Source of the DNA: Flavipsychrobacter stenotrophus
Lineage (GTDB): Bacteria > Bacteroidota > Bacteroidia > Chitinophagales > Chitinophagaceae
Direction: 5' to 3'
Assembly: GCA_947371715.1 (NCBI GenBank)
Contig: CANBQQ010000069.1
Location: 1 to 10,097 of the forward strand
Length of the DNA: 10,097 bases
The position numbers were made by a program, and so were the translations under genes. The notes below the pieces were generated by a model, which was not told the DNA's origin, ran no database searches, and saw nothing but the letters and a program-made list of their open reading frames with translations. The stretch's first letter is position 1. The number at the start of each line of letters is the position of its first letter. Positions 1 to 6,967 of this stretch are shown here, piece by piece.

Positions 1-1329
1 GCCTGCAATGAGAACAGGCTGGTAGCGCTGAAAGGGTTTGGGGCCAAAACGCAGGAAAGTATATTGCAAAGCATCAGCTACCTGAAGCAGAATGAGGGCT
101 TCTTCCTGTGGGCTGATGCCATAGCGGTAGGAGAGGGTATTGTGGCCGCATTGCGCACCAACTTCCCCAATAATCTGTTCTCGGTGTCGGGTCCCGCCAG
201 AAGGCAGGTAGAGGTGCTGGATGCGGTTGATATTATAACTGACCTAGATAAAACAATTCTGAGGAAACAATTTGCCGAAAGCGAAGATGTGTTGGTGGAG
301 GTGATAGCTGATGATGTATTGCACATAACTGTAACTATGCGCCCCAAGCTGGCATTCCGTTTTGTGACTAATGAAGCCTTTTATAGCACTTTATTTGCAA
401 CAACCGGTAGTGATGCATTTTTGGATGCATTTACCGCAAAATATAAAGTGCCTGAATATGTTGGTTCAGAAGAAGAGATCTTTTCAATTAATGGCTTACA
501 ATTTATACCTCCGCCAATGCGGGAGGATGCCGGGGTATTGAAAAAGGCGGCAGCTAATGCCCTGCCAACGCTCATCACAAAGGCAGATATCAGGAGTATT
601 ATCCACTCACACTCAAAATATAGCGATGGACAGAATACAATAGAGGAAATGGCAAAGGCGGCCATAAAAGATGGATTTGAATATCTGGTTTTAAGTGACC
701 ACTCTCAGGCAGCATACTATGCCAATGGATTGACGCCAGAACGTATTGCAGAGCAACATGCGGAGATAGATACTATTAATGCGAAACTGGCTCCATTTAA
801 GATATTCAAGAGTATTGAAGCGGATATATTGAACGATGGCAGCCTTGATTATTCATCGTCAGTACTTAACACTTTTGACCTGGTAATAGCCAGCGTGCAT
901 AGTAACCTGAAGATGACTGAGGAGAAGGCCATGACCAGGGTATTGAATGCTATAGCCAATCCTTTTACTACTATATTGGGGCATCCCACCGGCAGACTGC
1001 TGTTGTCACGTAAGGGGTATCCCCTCGATCATAAGGTGATCATTGACGCTTGTGCAGAATATAATGTGGTATTAGAGATCAATGCCCATCCGCGCAGGCT
1101 GGATCTTGACTGGCGCTGGATAGAATATGCTATTGAGAAGGGTGTATTGCTGTCTATTGACCCGGATGCGCACAGTGTCAACGGGTATAAAGATGTTTAT
1201 TACGGCGCAATGATAGGGCAGAAAGGTGGCCTTACTGCTAAGCATAACCTGAGCAGCTATACACTGCCACAGTTTGAGGAGTTTTTAGTGAATGTGCGGA
1301 AAAAGAAAATGGGTTCAGTTATTGTTTAA
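1..1329 (+). CDS. polX: PolX-family protein with C-terminal PHP nuclease, 5'-truncated by window edge
   Basis: The frame is open from base 1, so this is the last 442 residues of a protein usually near 570 long; about 120 N-terminal residues lie outside the window. Order: a helix-hairpin-helix DNA-binding motif (fragment residues about 5-25, LKGFGAKTQ), a degenerate PolX palm (about 55-135), a linker with the family signature PPPMRED, and a PHP domain (about 195-435). The PHP metal ligands look complete: H202 and H204 (HSH), H234 (SDHS), E273, H300 (SVHS), H328 (GHPTGR), D389 and H391 (DAH). The palm is not: the family GDID motif reads DAVD (A75 replaces the first aspartate, D77 stays), the third aspartate is A118 (LAFRF where vDlRv is expected), and GS before RR is GP. 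Family knowledge: the PHP domain gives Mn-dependent 3'-5' exonuclease and related repair activities. Inference: a cytosolic DNA-repair nuclease without polymerase activity. The family call is very secure; loss of polymerase activity rests on visual alignment. Confidence 0.95.
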   Translation, partial: ACNENRLVALKGFGAKTQESILQSISYLKQNEGFFLWADAIAVGEGIVAALRTNFPNNLFSVSGPARRQVEVLDAVDIITDLDKTILRKQFAESEDVLVEVIADDVLHITVTMRPKLAFRFVTNEAFYSTLFATTGSDAFLDAFTAKYKVPEYVGSEEEIFSINGLQFIPPPMREDAGVLKKAAANALPTLITKADIRSIIHSHSKYSDGQNTIEEMAKAAIKDGFEYLVLSDHSQAAYYANGLTPERIAEQHAEIDTINAKLAPFKIFKSIEADILNDGSLDYSSSVLNTFDLVIASVHSNLKMTEEKAMTRVLNAIANPFTTILGHPTGRLLLSRKGYPLDHKVIIDACAEYNVVLEINAHPRRLDLDWRWIEYAIEKGVLLSIDPDAHSVNGYKDVYYGAMIGQKGGLTAKHNLSSYTLPQFEEFLVNVRKKKMGSVIV

Positions 1330-1397
1330 TAATTGTTCTGGTACGTTGGCACAGTTTTGTTTATATCATAAGCATAACAAAATAAAAAACAACGACC

Positions 1398-1622
1398 ATG
1401 AAAACGAAATTGATAATGATCGCAGCCTTGATAGGCGTTATGGCCTTTGGGTCTTGCAAAAAAGATTATACATGTACATGTACAACTGTAATAGGTTCTG
1501 CTTCTGCTACCGATGCTCATCAGATCAATGATGTGACATTGCCTGATGCGAAGAATACCTGCGACAATTATGAAACTCAGGCCAACAATTCATACCCGGG
1601 AGGAACTACCTGTCATCTGTAA
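1398..1622 (+). CDS. Small cysteine-rich lipoprotein, function unknown
   Basis: A 74-residue protein with a lipoprotein signal: lysines at 2 and 4, a hydrophobic stretch (about 5-18), then a lipobox-like FGSC with the lipidated cysteine at C20. The mature part begins CKKDYTCTCT and is only about 55 residues, with further cysteines at 26, 28, 55 and 72. These four could form two disulfides in the periplasm or at the outer membrane. I recognise no domain; short secreted Bacteroidota lipoproteins starting KKDYTCTC are familiar but uncharacterised. The gene stands alone, 68 bases after polX and closed by a hairpin terminator. A weak promoter-like CAGTTTTG lies at 1352-1359, one base from TAnnTTTG. 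The downstream MauE-thioredoxin gene could act on its cysteines, but that is speculation from adjacency. The signal peptide, start and terminator make it a convincing gene despite its size. Confidence 0.8.
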   Translation: MKTKLIMIAALIGVMAFGSCKKDYTCTCTTVIGSASATDAHQINDVTLPDAKNTCDNYETQANNSYPGGTTCHL

Positions 1623-1643
1623 TATAGAGCCACAGGTATAATG

Positions 1644-1679
1644 TAAAGCCGCTTTTCTGCCACACAGAAAGCGGCTTTA
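1644..1679 (+). terminator. Hairpin terminator after the small lipoprotein gene
   Basis: Left arm 1644-1659 (TAAAGCCGCTTTTCTG) pairs with right arm 1665-1679 (CAGAAAGCGGCTTTA) with one bulged T and a five-base loop. The stem is long and GC-rich in the middle with A/T at the base, and it is followed by an AT-rich but not pure-T tail. It lies 22 bases after the lipoprotein stop and before the next promoter, so it separates the two units. Confidence 0.75.
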
Positions 1680-1689
1680 TTATGCATAA

Positions 1690-1721
1690 TTGCAGGCTAG
1701 TTCTATAAAACACTATTTTTG
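1690..1721 (+). promoter_or_regulatory. Bacteroidota-type promoter for the MauE-thioredoxin gene
   Basis: TATTTTTG at 1714-1721 matches the Bacteroidota -7 element TAnnTTTG exactly. A TTG at 1690-1692 lies 21 bases upstream, within the spacing known for the -33 element in this phylum. Transcription would start a few bases after 1721, giving a leader of about 10-14 bases before the ATG at 1739. It sits just after the preceding terminator, as expected for a new unit. Confidence 0.6.
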
Positions 1722-1738
1722 CCGGTACATTATTAAGA

Positions 1739-2644
1739 ATGAACGCTACACGAAGGGCCTTATTGATCTTGCTGTCTGTTGCCACCGGTGGGTTGTTTGT
1801 GTATTCTGCTTACACCAAGGCATTTCCCATCTATACCTTTGAGGCTACAATGGTGGAATACCTGCATTTTCCGTGGTTATTGTCTGCCATTGCCGCCCGA
1901 TTGTTTGTGGGGCTGGAGGCGGGTATGGGTTTACTTATAGCTGCCAATATATATGGGATGCGTAAATGGGTATTGCGATGCGCATTCTGGCTGCTGATGG
2001 TATTTAATGTGTACCTTATTTACCTGTGGATAGCCTTTGGAAACAATGTAAACTGCGGGTGTTTTGGAGATGCAGTCTGGATGAACCCATCGACCTCTCT
2101 TATAAAAAATGTGTGGATACTGGGTGCTATAGGTGTGTTGCTGAAATATAATAAAGGAATAAATGGGTTGTGGCCGGGTATTGCCATAGGATCAATATCG
2201 CTTACCATGCTGATCGTGCCATTTATAGTCTTTCCTATTACGTTGGAGACGACCAGCACGCTGGATCTTACACCTATGTATGTGGGAGGGAAAACACCAA
2301 CCCCTTCAGTAGAGCTAAGAAAAGGTAAGTACGTTGTAGCCTTTGTTAGTCCATCGTGCTCTCATTGCAGAAATGCTGCTTTGAAGATGCACCAGATGAA
2401 GGAGAAATATCCGGATCTGCCGTTTTTTATGATCATTGGCGGAACTACCAGCGACCTGACGGATTTCTGGAAGGCATCTCATGCGCAGGACCTTCCTTAT
2501 GTGCGCATGGATAAGGATCTTTTTATGAAATATACCGGCGGCGTATTTCCTGTTATACTTTGGGTTAATAACGGTAATGTGGAAACAAAGGTGAGTTACC
2601 GGGATATGACTGCACAGGCTATAAATAACTGGATAAAAAAGTAA
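1739..2644 (+). CDS. MauE/DoxX-type membrane protein fused to a thioredoxin-like domain
   Basis: A 301-residue inner-membrane protein in two parts. Residues 1-165 hold about four to five hydrophobic segments (about 7-26, 47-70, 78-100, 122-136, 146-166) with NCGCFGD at 105-111, the paired-cysteine signature (C106, C108) of the MauE/DoxX-like family. After a short linker, about 185-301 form a thioredoxin-like domain: strand YVVAFVS, active-site CSHC (C207-C210), and a candidate cis-proline at P271 (GGVFPVILW). Family knowledge: MauE is needed for disulfide maturation of methylamine dehydrogenase, and related proteins are proposed to pass electrons to periplasmic thioredoxins, much as VKOR or DsbB do. 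Inference: the membrane cysteine pair exchanges electrons with the fused CXXC domain in the periplasm, making a one-chain oxidoreductase. Its substrate and whether it oxidises or reduces cannot be read from sequence. It has its own promoter and lies next to a cysteine-rich lipoprotein. The fusion is clear; the mechanism is inferred. Confidence 0.88.
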   Translation: MNATRRALLILLSVATGGLFVYSAYTKAFPIYTFEATMVEYLHFPWLLSAIAARLFVGLEAGMGLLIAANIYGMRKWVLRCAFWLLMVFNVYLIYLWIAFGNNVNCGCFGDAVWMNPSTSLIKNVWILGAIGVLLKYNKGINGLWPGIAIGSISLTMLIVPFIVFPITLETTSTLDLTPMYVGGKTPTPSVELRKGKYVVAFVSPSCSHCRNAALKMHQMKEKYPDLPFFMIIGGTTSDLTDFWKASHAQDLPYVRMDKDLFMKYTGGVFPVILWVNNGNVETKVSYRDMTAQAINNWIKK

Positions 2645-2649
2645 ATTGT

Positions 2650-2683
2650 GGATATTATTTTACAAATAATCCATCCATTTTTT
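2650..2683 (+). terminator. Possible weak AT-rich terminator after the MauE-thioredoxin gene
   Basis: A perfect seven-base inverted repeat, ATTATTT (2654-2660) and AAATAAT (2664-2670) around a TAC loop, is flanked by GG and CC that could add pairs across a two-base bulge. A run of six T follows at 2678-2683. The stem is almost all A/T, so termination would be weak; the position, a few bases after the stop at 2644, is the main support. Confidence 0.35.
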
Positions 2684-2754
2684 ATATTTTAGCCCCGCGA
2701 TCATCTTCCTGCTATTTGTGGGGAGGATAGATATACCTATAAAACAAAGAAAAC

Positions 2755-3501
2755 ATGCAATATCAGCAAACCGGGCTAATAGTAGTTATCCCGGTATATA
2801 ATGAACAGGAATGTATTGAAGAAGTGCTTACGTCGTGGGGTAATTTCCTGAACGGGTATCTCAAAAATGTTTCCTTTAAGATAGTGGTTGTTAATGATGG
2901 ATCGAGGGATAATACGCCTAAGATACTGGATGAAATAGCTACTAAATACCCCTATCTGCATATAGTACATCAACAAAATGGTGGTCATGGTGAAGCGGTG
3001 CTTAATGGTTACTCGATAGCATTGAAATTTGACCCTGACTGGGTATTCCAGGTAGATAGCGATAACCAGTTCCTTCCGGAAGATTTTCCGAAACTGTGGG
3101 AGAACCGCACCAAATCCAACTTCCTGCTGGGCTACCGCAAGAAGAGATATGATGAGTTCAACAGGTTGATCATTACCCGTATAGTTCGTGTCATCATCTT
3201 TATGCTCTACAGGGTGTTGGTTACGGATTCCAACATTCCATACAGGTTGATAAAGGGCAAATACCTTAAGATGCTGATGAATGACCTTCCGGGCCGTCCG
3301 TTTGCGCCAAATATCTTCCTTACCGTTATGGCTAAGAAAGACGGTAATGATCTTATGTTCATACCGGTTACTCACAAAGAGCGCGAGACGGGGCAGGTGT
3401 CTATCATTAAGCTTAAGTTATTGAAAGTTTGTGTACGATCTGCACGTGAATTGTTCAGCTTTGCATTTACTGTTAAGAAGCGCAATATGTCCGGTCTATA
3501 G
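2755..3501 (+). CDS. Family 2 glycosyltransferase (polyprenyl-phosphate-sugar synthase-like)
   Basis: A 248-residue GT-A fold glycosyltransferase. Visible motifs: VVIPVYNEQE at the N-terminus (10-19), VVNDGSRDNT (45-54) for the nucleotide-sugar site, GHGEAVLNGY (77-86), and DSD at 101-103 as the metal-binding DxD-type motif, followed by GYRKKRYDEFNR (126-137). This motif set and the short length resemble dolichyl-phosphate mannose/glucose synthases and related GT2 enzymes. There is no C-terminal pair of membrane segments; the only hydrophobic stretch, about 139-157, may be a membrane-associated helix. It therefore probably works at the cytosolic face of the inner membrane, moving a sugar from a nucleotide donor to a lipid carrier or glycan. 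The sugar and acceptor cannot be told from sequence. The UDP-galactopyranose mutase gene starts 40 bases downstream on the same strand, which suggests a shared role in surface glycan synthesis. The GT2 call is secure; the sub-class is tentative. Confidence 0.9.
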   Translation: MQYQQTGLIVVIPVYNEQECIEEVLTSWGNFLNGYLKNVSFKIVVVNDGSRDNTPKILDEIATKYPYLHIVHQQNGGHGEAVLNGYSIALKFDPDWVFQVDSDNQFLPEDFPKLWENRTKSNFLLGYRKKRYDEFNRLIITRIVRVIIFMLYRVLVTDSNIPYRLIKGKYLKMLMNDLPGRPFAPNIFLTVMAKKDGNDLMFIPVTHKERETGQVSIIKLKLLKVCVRSARELFSFAFTVKKRNMSGL

Positions 3502-3515
3502 GGGCCGGCATTTTT
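3491..3515 (+). terminator. Hairpin with T-run overlapping the glycosyltransferase stop codon
   Basis: CCGGTC (3491-3496) pairs with GGCCGG (3503-3508), including one G-T pair. The six-base loop TATAGG contains the TAG stop codon, and a TTTTT run follows at 3511-3515. It could terminate or attenuate transcription before the mutase gene, which has no convincing promoter of its own, so partial read-through is more likely than a full stop. Confidence 0.45.
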
Positions 3516-3541
3516 ATTATTAAAAAATTACTTTTTACCGA

Positions 3542-4936
3542 ATGTCTCATCATAAATACATCATTATTGGAGCAGGCCCTACGGGCCTGGGTGCAGCTTA
3601 CAGGCTTAAGGAATTGGGCGTGGAAGATTTTACAGTACTGGAAAAGGAACCTAATGCGGGTGGATTGTCTACCAGTTTTGTGGATGACATGGGCTTTACC
3701 TGGGATATTGGCGGGCATGTGCAGTTCTCGCACTACAAGTACTTTGATGACCTGATGATGAAGGCGCTTGGCGAAGATGGCTGGTTGAATCACCAACGTG
3801 AATCGTGGGTGTGGATACGCAATCGTTTTGTGCCATATCCGTTTCAGAATAATATTCGTTGTCTGCCTAAGGAAGAAATGTGGCAGTGTCTGCAGGGACT
3901 GATCAAGGAATATAAAAGTGCGTCTTACCCTAAGCCGGCTAATTTCCGCGAGTGGATCATAGCTACGCTTGGGCAGGGTATAGCTGATGTGTTCATGATA
4001 CCCTACAACTTTAAGGTATGGGCATTTCCGCCTGAAATGATGAGTTATACGTGGATAGGTGAGCGCGTAGCCATTGCAGATCTTGAAAAAGTTTCAAAGA
4101 ATATACTGTTCGATATTGAGGATGTGTCATGGGGGCCTAACAGCACTTTTCAGTTCCCTAAATATGGTGGTACCGGAGCTATTTGGTTGAGCGTTGCTAA
4201 GATGATAGGCCATGATAAATTCCGTTTCGGTAGTCATGTAGAAACGATCGATGAAAAGACAAAGACAATATACTGTGCCGATGGTAGTACACATACCTAC
4301 GACAAGCTGATCAACACTATGCCGATGGACATACTGGTGCATAAGCTGAAGCATGGTAATGATGCGCACAAAGAAGTAGTGAAGTTGCTGAAACATTCTA
4401 CCACACACATCATAGGTGTAGGATTGAAGGGTAAGCCAGCTCCAAATTTGGAGACCAAGTGCTGGATGTATTTCCCGGAAGATAATTGTCCGTTCTACAG
4501 GGTTACGGTTTTCTCTAATTATAGTCCTAATAACGTACCGGATATCAATCAGCATTGGTCGCTAATGGCAGAAGTAAGCCAGAGCGAATGCAAGCCGGTA
4601 AATGCAGATACAATTGTTGAAGAGACCATACAGGGTATGCTGAATACCAAACTGATCGAGAGCCGCGAGGATATTATTTCGGTTTGGTATAAGTCGCTCG
4701 ATTATGGTTATCCAACACCATCAACAGACAGGGATAAGGCGATCAATAAGGTTGTGCCGGAATTGGATAAATTAGACATATACAGCCGTGGCCGTTTTGG
4801 TGGCTGGAAGTATGAGGTAAGCAACCAGGATCATTCATTGATGCAGGGAGTAGAGATAGTGAACAAGCTAGAGCTAGGTATTAATGAAATTACTTTCCCA
4901 TTCCCGGCTACTGCTAATGCTATGTGGGGGAAGTAA
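3542..4936 (+). CDS. glf: UDP-galactopyranose mutase, eukaryotic-type (FAD flavoprotein)
   Basis: A 464-residue flavoprotein beginning with a Rossmann FAD motif (GAGPTG, 10-15) and GGL at 40-42. Many segments match, from memory, the Aspergillus fumigatus mutase rather than bacterial Glf: GGHVQFSHYKYFDD (57-70), YPFQNNI (99-105), GIADVFMIPYNFKVWA (146-161), WGPNSTF (197-203), KYGGTGAIW (207-215), NCPFYR (315-320), and SRGRFGGWKYEVSNQDHS (415-432). Residues equivalent to the studied fungal ones appear kept: H59 on the loop beside the flavin, R175 and R320 for the substrate diphosphate, N200, Y310, R418 and Y424. Family knowledge: with reduced FAD the enzyme interconverts UDP-galactopyranose and UDP-galactofuranose. 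The protein is shorter than the roughly 510-residue fungal enzyme, mainly from a shorter loop near residues 326-338. Inference: it supplies a furanose donor, perhaps to the adjacent GT2 enzyme. Automated annotation may call it only a NAD(P)/FAD-dependent or protoporphyrinogen oxidase-like protein. Confidence 0.85.
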   Translation: MSHHKYIIIGAGPTGLGAAYRLKELGVEDFTVLEKEPNAGGLSTSFVDDMGFTWDIGGHVQFSHYKYFDDLMMKALGEDGWLNHQRESWVWIRNRFVPYPFQNNIRCLPKEEMWQCLQGLIKEYKSASYPKPANFREWIIATLGQGIADVFMIPYNFKVWAFPPEMMSYTWIGERVAIADLEKVSKNILFDIEDVSWGPNSTFQFPKYGGTGAIWLSVAKMIGHDKFRFGSHVETIDEKTKTIYCADGSTHTYDKLINTMPMDILVHKLKHGNDAHKEVVKLLKHSTTHIIGVGLKGKPAPNLETKCWMYFPEDNCPFYRVTVFSNYSPNNVPDINQHWSLMAEVSQSECKPVNADTIVEETIQGMLNTKLIESREDIISVWYKSLDYGYPTPSTDRDKAINKVVPELDKLDIYSRGRFGGWKYEVSNQDHSLMQGVEIVNKLELGINEITFPFPATANAMWGK

Positions 4937-4987
4937 ACGAGAGCGGAGGAAGAGAGCGGAGAGCGATTTTGATTTTGGATATTTAAT

Positions 4988-5019
4988 AAAAATGCCCTGC
5001 CGGAAGGCGGGGCATTTTT
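4988..5019. terminator. Strong bidirectional terminator between convergent genes
   Basis: A 14-base stem, left arm 4988-5001 and right arm 5006-5019, closes on a GGAA tetraloop with a single G-T pair. The arms carry A5 on the left and T5 on the right, so either strand presents a GC-rich stem followed by a T-run. It lies 51 bases after the mutase stop and 18 bases beyond the MutS-homologue stop on the other strand, and probably ends both transcripts. Confidence 0.85.
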
Positions 5020-5037
5020 GTGTTTTAGATTTTAGAG

Positions 5038-6825
5038 TTAATTCACTATGCCCATCTGCTTCATCAATATCGTGGCATTGTTGGAGTTTGATACGCCACG
5101 CTTTAGTTTGAAGTCAAAAGATAGTCTGTTAGGTTCAACCTTGCTTTCGAAATGGTAGTTGCTTACTTTGTTTTTGTAGTGTGTTTCCATATCGCCGAGG
5201 CCGGTGTCGTGGGTGGCTACAATGCCAATGGCATGGAAGGTGAGGAGGGTCTCAACTATGGATCGGGTTCCTTGTTGTTTATCGGTAGAGTTTGTGCCGC
5301 GCAGGGGCTCATCTAATAGCACCAGGTAAGGGCGTCCTGCTGTTCTTACCACGTCCATAATTGATTTTATGCGGTTCAGTTCTGCGCGGAAATAAGATAC
5401 ATCGTCCTGCACAGAATCTGTAATACGCATAGATGTGTAGATATCTATAATAGGCATAGATAGCTCTTTAGCCGGCAATGGTACGCCCATATTGCATAGC
5501 ACATTGGTAACACCTATGGTGCGGATAAATGTACTCTTGCCGGTCATGTTGGCTCCGGTAAGCAAGTAGAATTGTTCGTCTGTACCAATTTTTACGTCAT
5601 TGCCAATTGCTGTAGCAGGTGGCAGTAATGGGTGGCGCAGATCTTTTGCGGTGATCATGTTTCCACTTTCGTGAAGTGTAGGGTAGATATTGTCGGGATT
5701 ATTGAATGTATATACAGCGCAGCTTACATAGACATCTACAGTGGTTACAGTGTCGAGGGCATTCAGTAAAGTTGATTTATGTTTCTTACGCCACATTTCC
5801 AGCCGTAGCATGCAGTACAGATCAAACAGGAAGAGGGAATTGAGTACTGGGCCCAGGAATACGTTGTCGCGACTGTCGAGTAGTCGCAACAGGCTTTTGA
5901 ATTGTTTGATCCCTTTCAAAGACTGCTTTGCCTGTGTTCCCGCAGTTTGCAGCCACTGTCCTTTAAAGTCATTTGTGGCAAGCTGGGACAGCAGGCGCTC
6001 AAATTTATCTATAAATGCCTCACTGTTGCCTATCTGGGCTATTGCCTTCTTTATCTTCTTCTGATAGATACCCAGTATTACCCAGTTGAGTATGATGAAT
6101 AGCGTAACAAACGAAGGAGGAGCGATTGATAAAGCGGTACAAGCTATAAGTGCAATAGCTGCAATTTGTATAGTAATGGTAATGGCTTTGATGCCGGTAT
6201 TATTTATAAACCCATCTTCTCCATTCAGCCAATCAGACAGGCGCTTCTGGTCATGATCGCCTTCTTTCTCCATGGCGCCTGCCACACGAAAATCTTGTAA
6301 CAGATCGGGCAGGGTGCTCAGTTCCTTTATGATATTCTGGCGGTCTGCAATGCCGGATTTTGACTGGATTAGCGTAGACAAATTCTCAGCTAATTGCCTT
6401 GCGCCACCGCGTGTTGCCGCCCGACACAGTAATTGATACACAGATCCTTTGCCAAAAATATCGAGGTCGTAAGTGTAGGGGTGGGCAACATTCGTATACT
6501 CAGCACCATCGGGAAAGGCACTATGATCGCCTTGCAGTGCTTTTAGTTCATTATCTATGAGTGTGATCTGTATCCTGAGTTCATCCTGCTTCTCGGTAAG
6601 CTGAGTGTGATATCGGACCAGGGCAAGGAAACCGGCTACTGTTGCTGCAAACAACCACCACTGCCAGTTTTCGCCGTTACTGAATGCATATATAAAAGCA
6701 CTGACGCCAGCTATTGCCATCCACAAGCGCCCCATAGCCAGTCGGTCACCCGTTTTCTTTATTCGGTCAAGAAGTGTATTTAGTTCGTTCTTCTTTTGTT
6801 GATAATAATCGGCGGGTGATTGCAT
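5038..6825 (-). CDS. Membrane-anchored MutS-family ATPase
   Basis: A 595-residue protein whose C-terminal third (about 395-595) is a MutS-type ABC ATPase: Walker A GANMTGKST (424-432), the MutS-specific segment MRITDSVQDDVSYFRAEL (466-483), Walker B LVLLDEPLRGTNSTD (501-515) and the histidine loop ATHD (537-540). The N-terminal mismatch-recognition and connector domains of MutS are absent. Instead there are two hydrophobic segments at about 34-49 and 54-71, a charged coiled-coil-like stretch (about 74-97), a further pair at about 212-234 and 238-254, and a helical region (about 256-365) that could match the MutS core/lever. The chain is therefore expected in the inner membrane with the ATPase in the cytosol. 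Function is unknown to me; classical mismatch repair looks unlikely without the recognition domain, and no Smr domain is present as in MutS2. It follows kdsC on the same strand after a 142-base gap and ends at a strong shared terminator. Automated annotation will probably say mismatch-repair protein MutS. Confidence 0.88.
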   Translation of the reverse strand: MQSPADYYQQKKNELNTLLDRIKKTGDRLAMGRLWMAIAGVSAFIYAFSNGENWQWWLFAATVAGFLALVRYHTQLTEKQDELRIQITLIDNELKALQGDHSAFPDGAEYTNVAHPYTYDLDIFGKGSVYQLLCRAATRGGARQLAENLSTLIQSKSGIADRQNIIKELSTLPDLLQDFRVAGAMEKEGDHDQKRLSDWLNGEDGFINNTGIKAITITIQIAAIALIACTALSIAPPSFVTLFIILNWVILGIYQKKIKKAIAQIGNSEAFIDKFERLLSQLATNDFKGQWLQTAGTQAKQSLKGIKQFKSLLRLLDSRDNVFLGPVLNSLFLFDLYCMLRLEMWRKKHKSTLLNALDTVTTVDVYVSCAVYTFNNPDNIYPTLHESGNMITAKDLRHPLLPPATAIGNDVKIGTDEQFYLLTGANMTGKSTFIRTIGVTNVLCNMGVPLPAKELSMPIIDIYTSMRITDSVQDDVSYFRAELNRIKSIMDVVRTAGRPYLVLLDEPLRGTNSTDKQQGTRSIVETLLTFHAIGIVATHDTGLGDMETHYKNKVSNYHFESKVEPNRLSFDFKLKRGVSNSNNATILMKQMGIVN

Positions 6826-6967
6826 AGGTATGTGTTGTCTACAAGCAATAAGGTGAAACTTCTCGCACTGGTTGATGCGTCGGTTTTCGGTGTTTTCGCA
6901 AGAGGGACGTTTGCATTGGTTAGGTCGAATCGAGCTGCCTTGACCAGTATAATTGCCGTGTTATTTT

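Noticed and set aside
1352..1359. CAGTTTTG as a promoter -7 element for the small lipoprotein gene
   Set aside because: One mismatch to TAnnTTTG and no TTG at the usual 19-21 base spacing (the nearest is 16 bases upstream); too weak to list, though plausible.
2683..2692. TATATTTTAG as a promoter before the glycosyltransferase gene
   Set aside because: Neither register gives the final G of TAnnTTTG in place, and no TTG lies 19-21 bases upstream.
2776..3375. Minus-strand open frame of 199 codons inside the glycosyltransferase gene
   Set aside because: The plus-strand frame has a complete set of GT2 motifs; the minus frame shows no domain and is a shadow.
3529..3536. TACTTTTT as a promoter for the mutase gene
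   Set aside because: It lacks the final G, and transcription would begin at or after the ATG at 3542.
4937..4964. Purine-rich GAGAGCGGA-type repeat after the mutase stop
   Set aside because: Two or three loose copies of GAGCGGAG in under 30 bases, with no period or symmetry; treated as low-complexity spacer.
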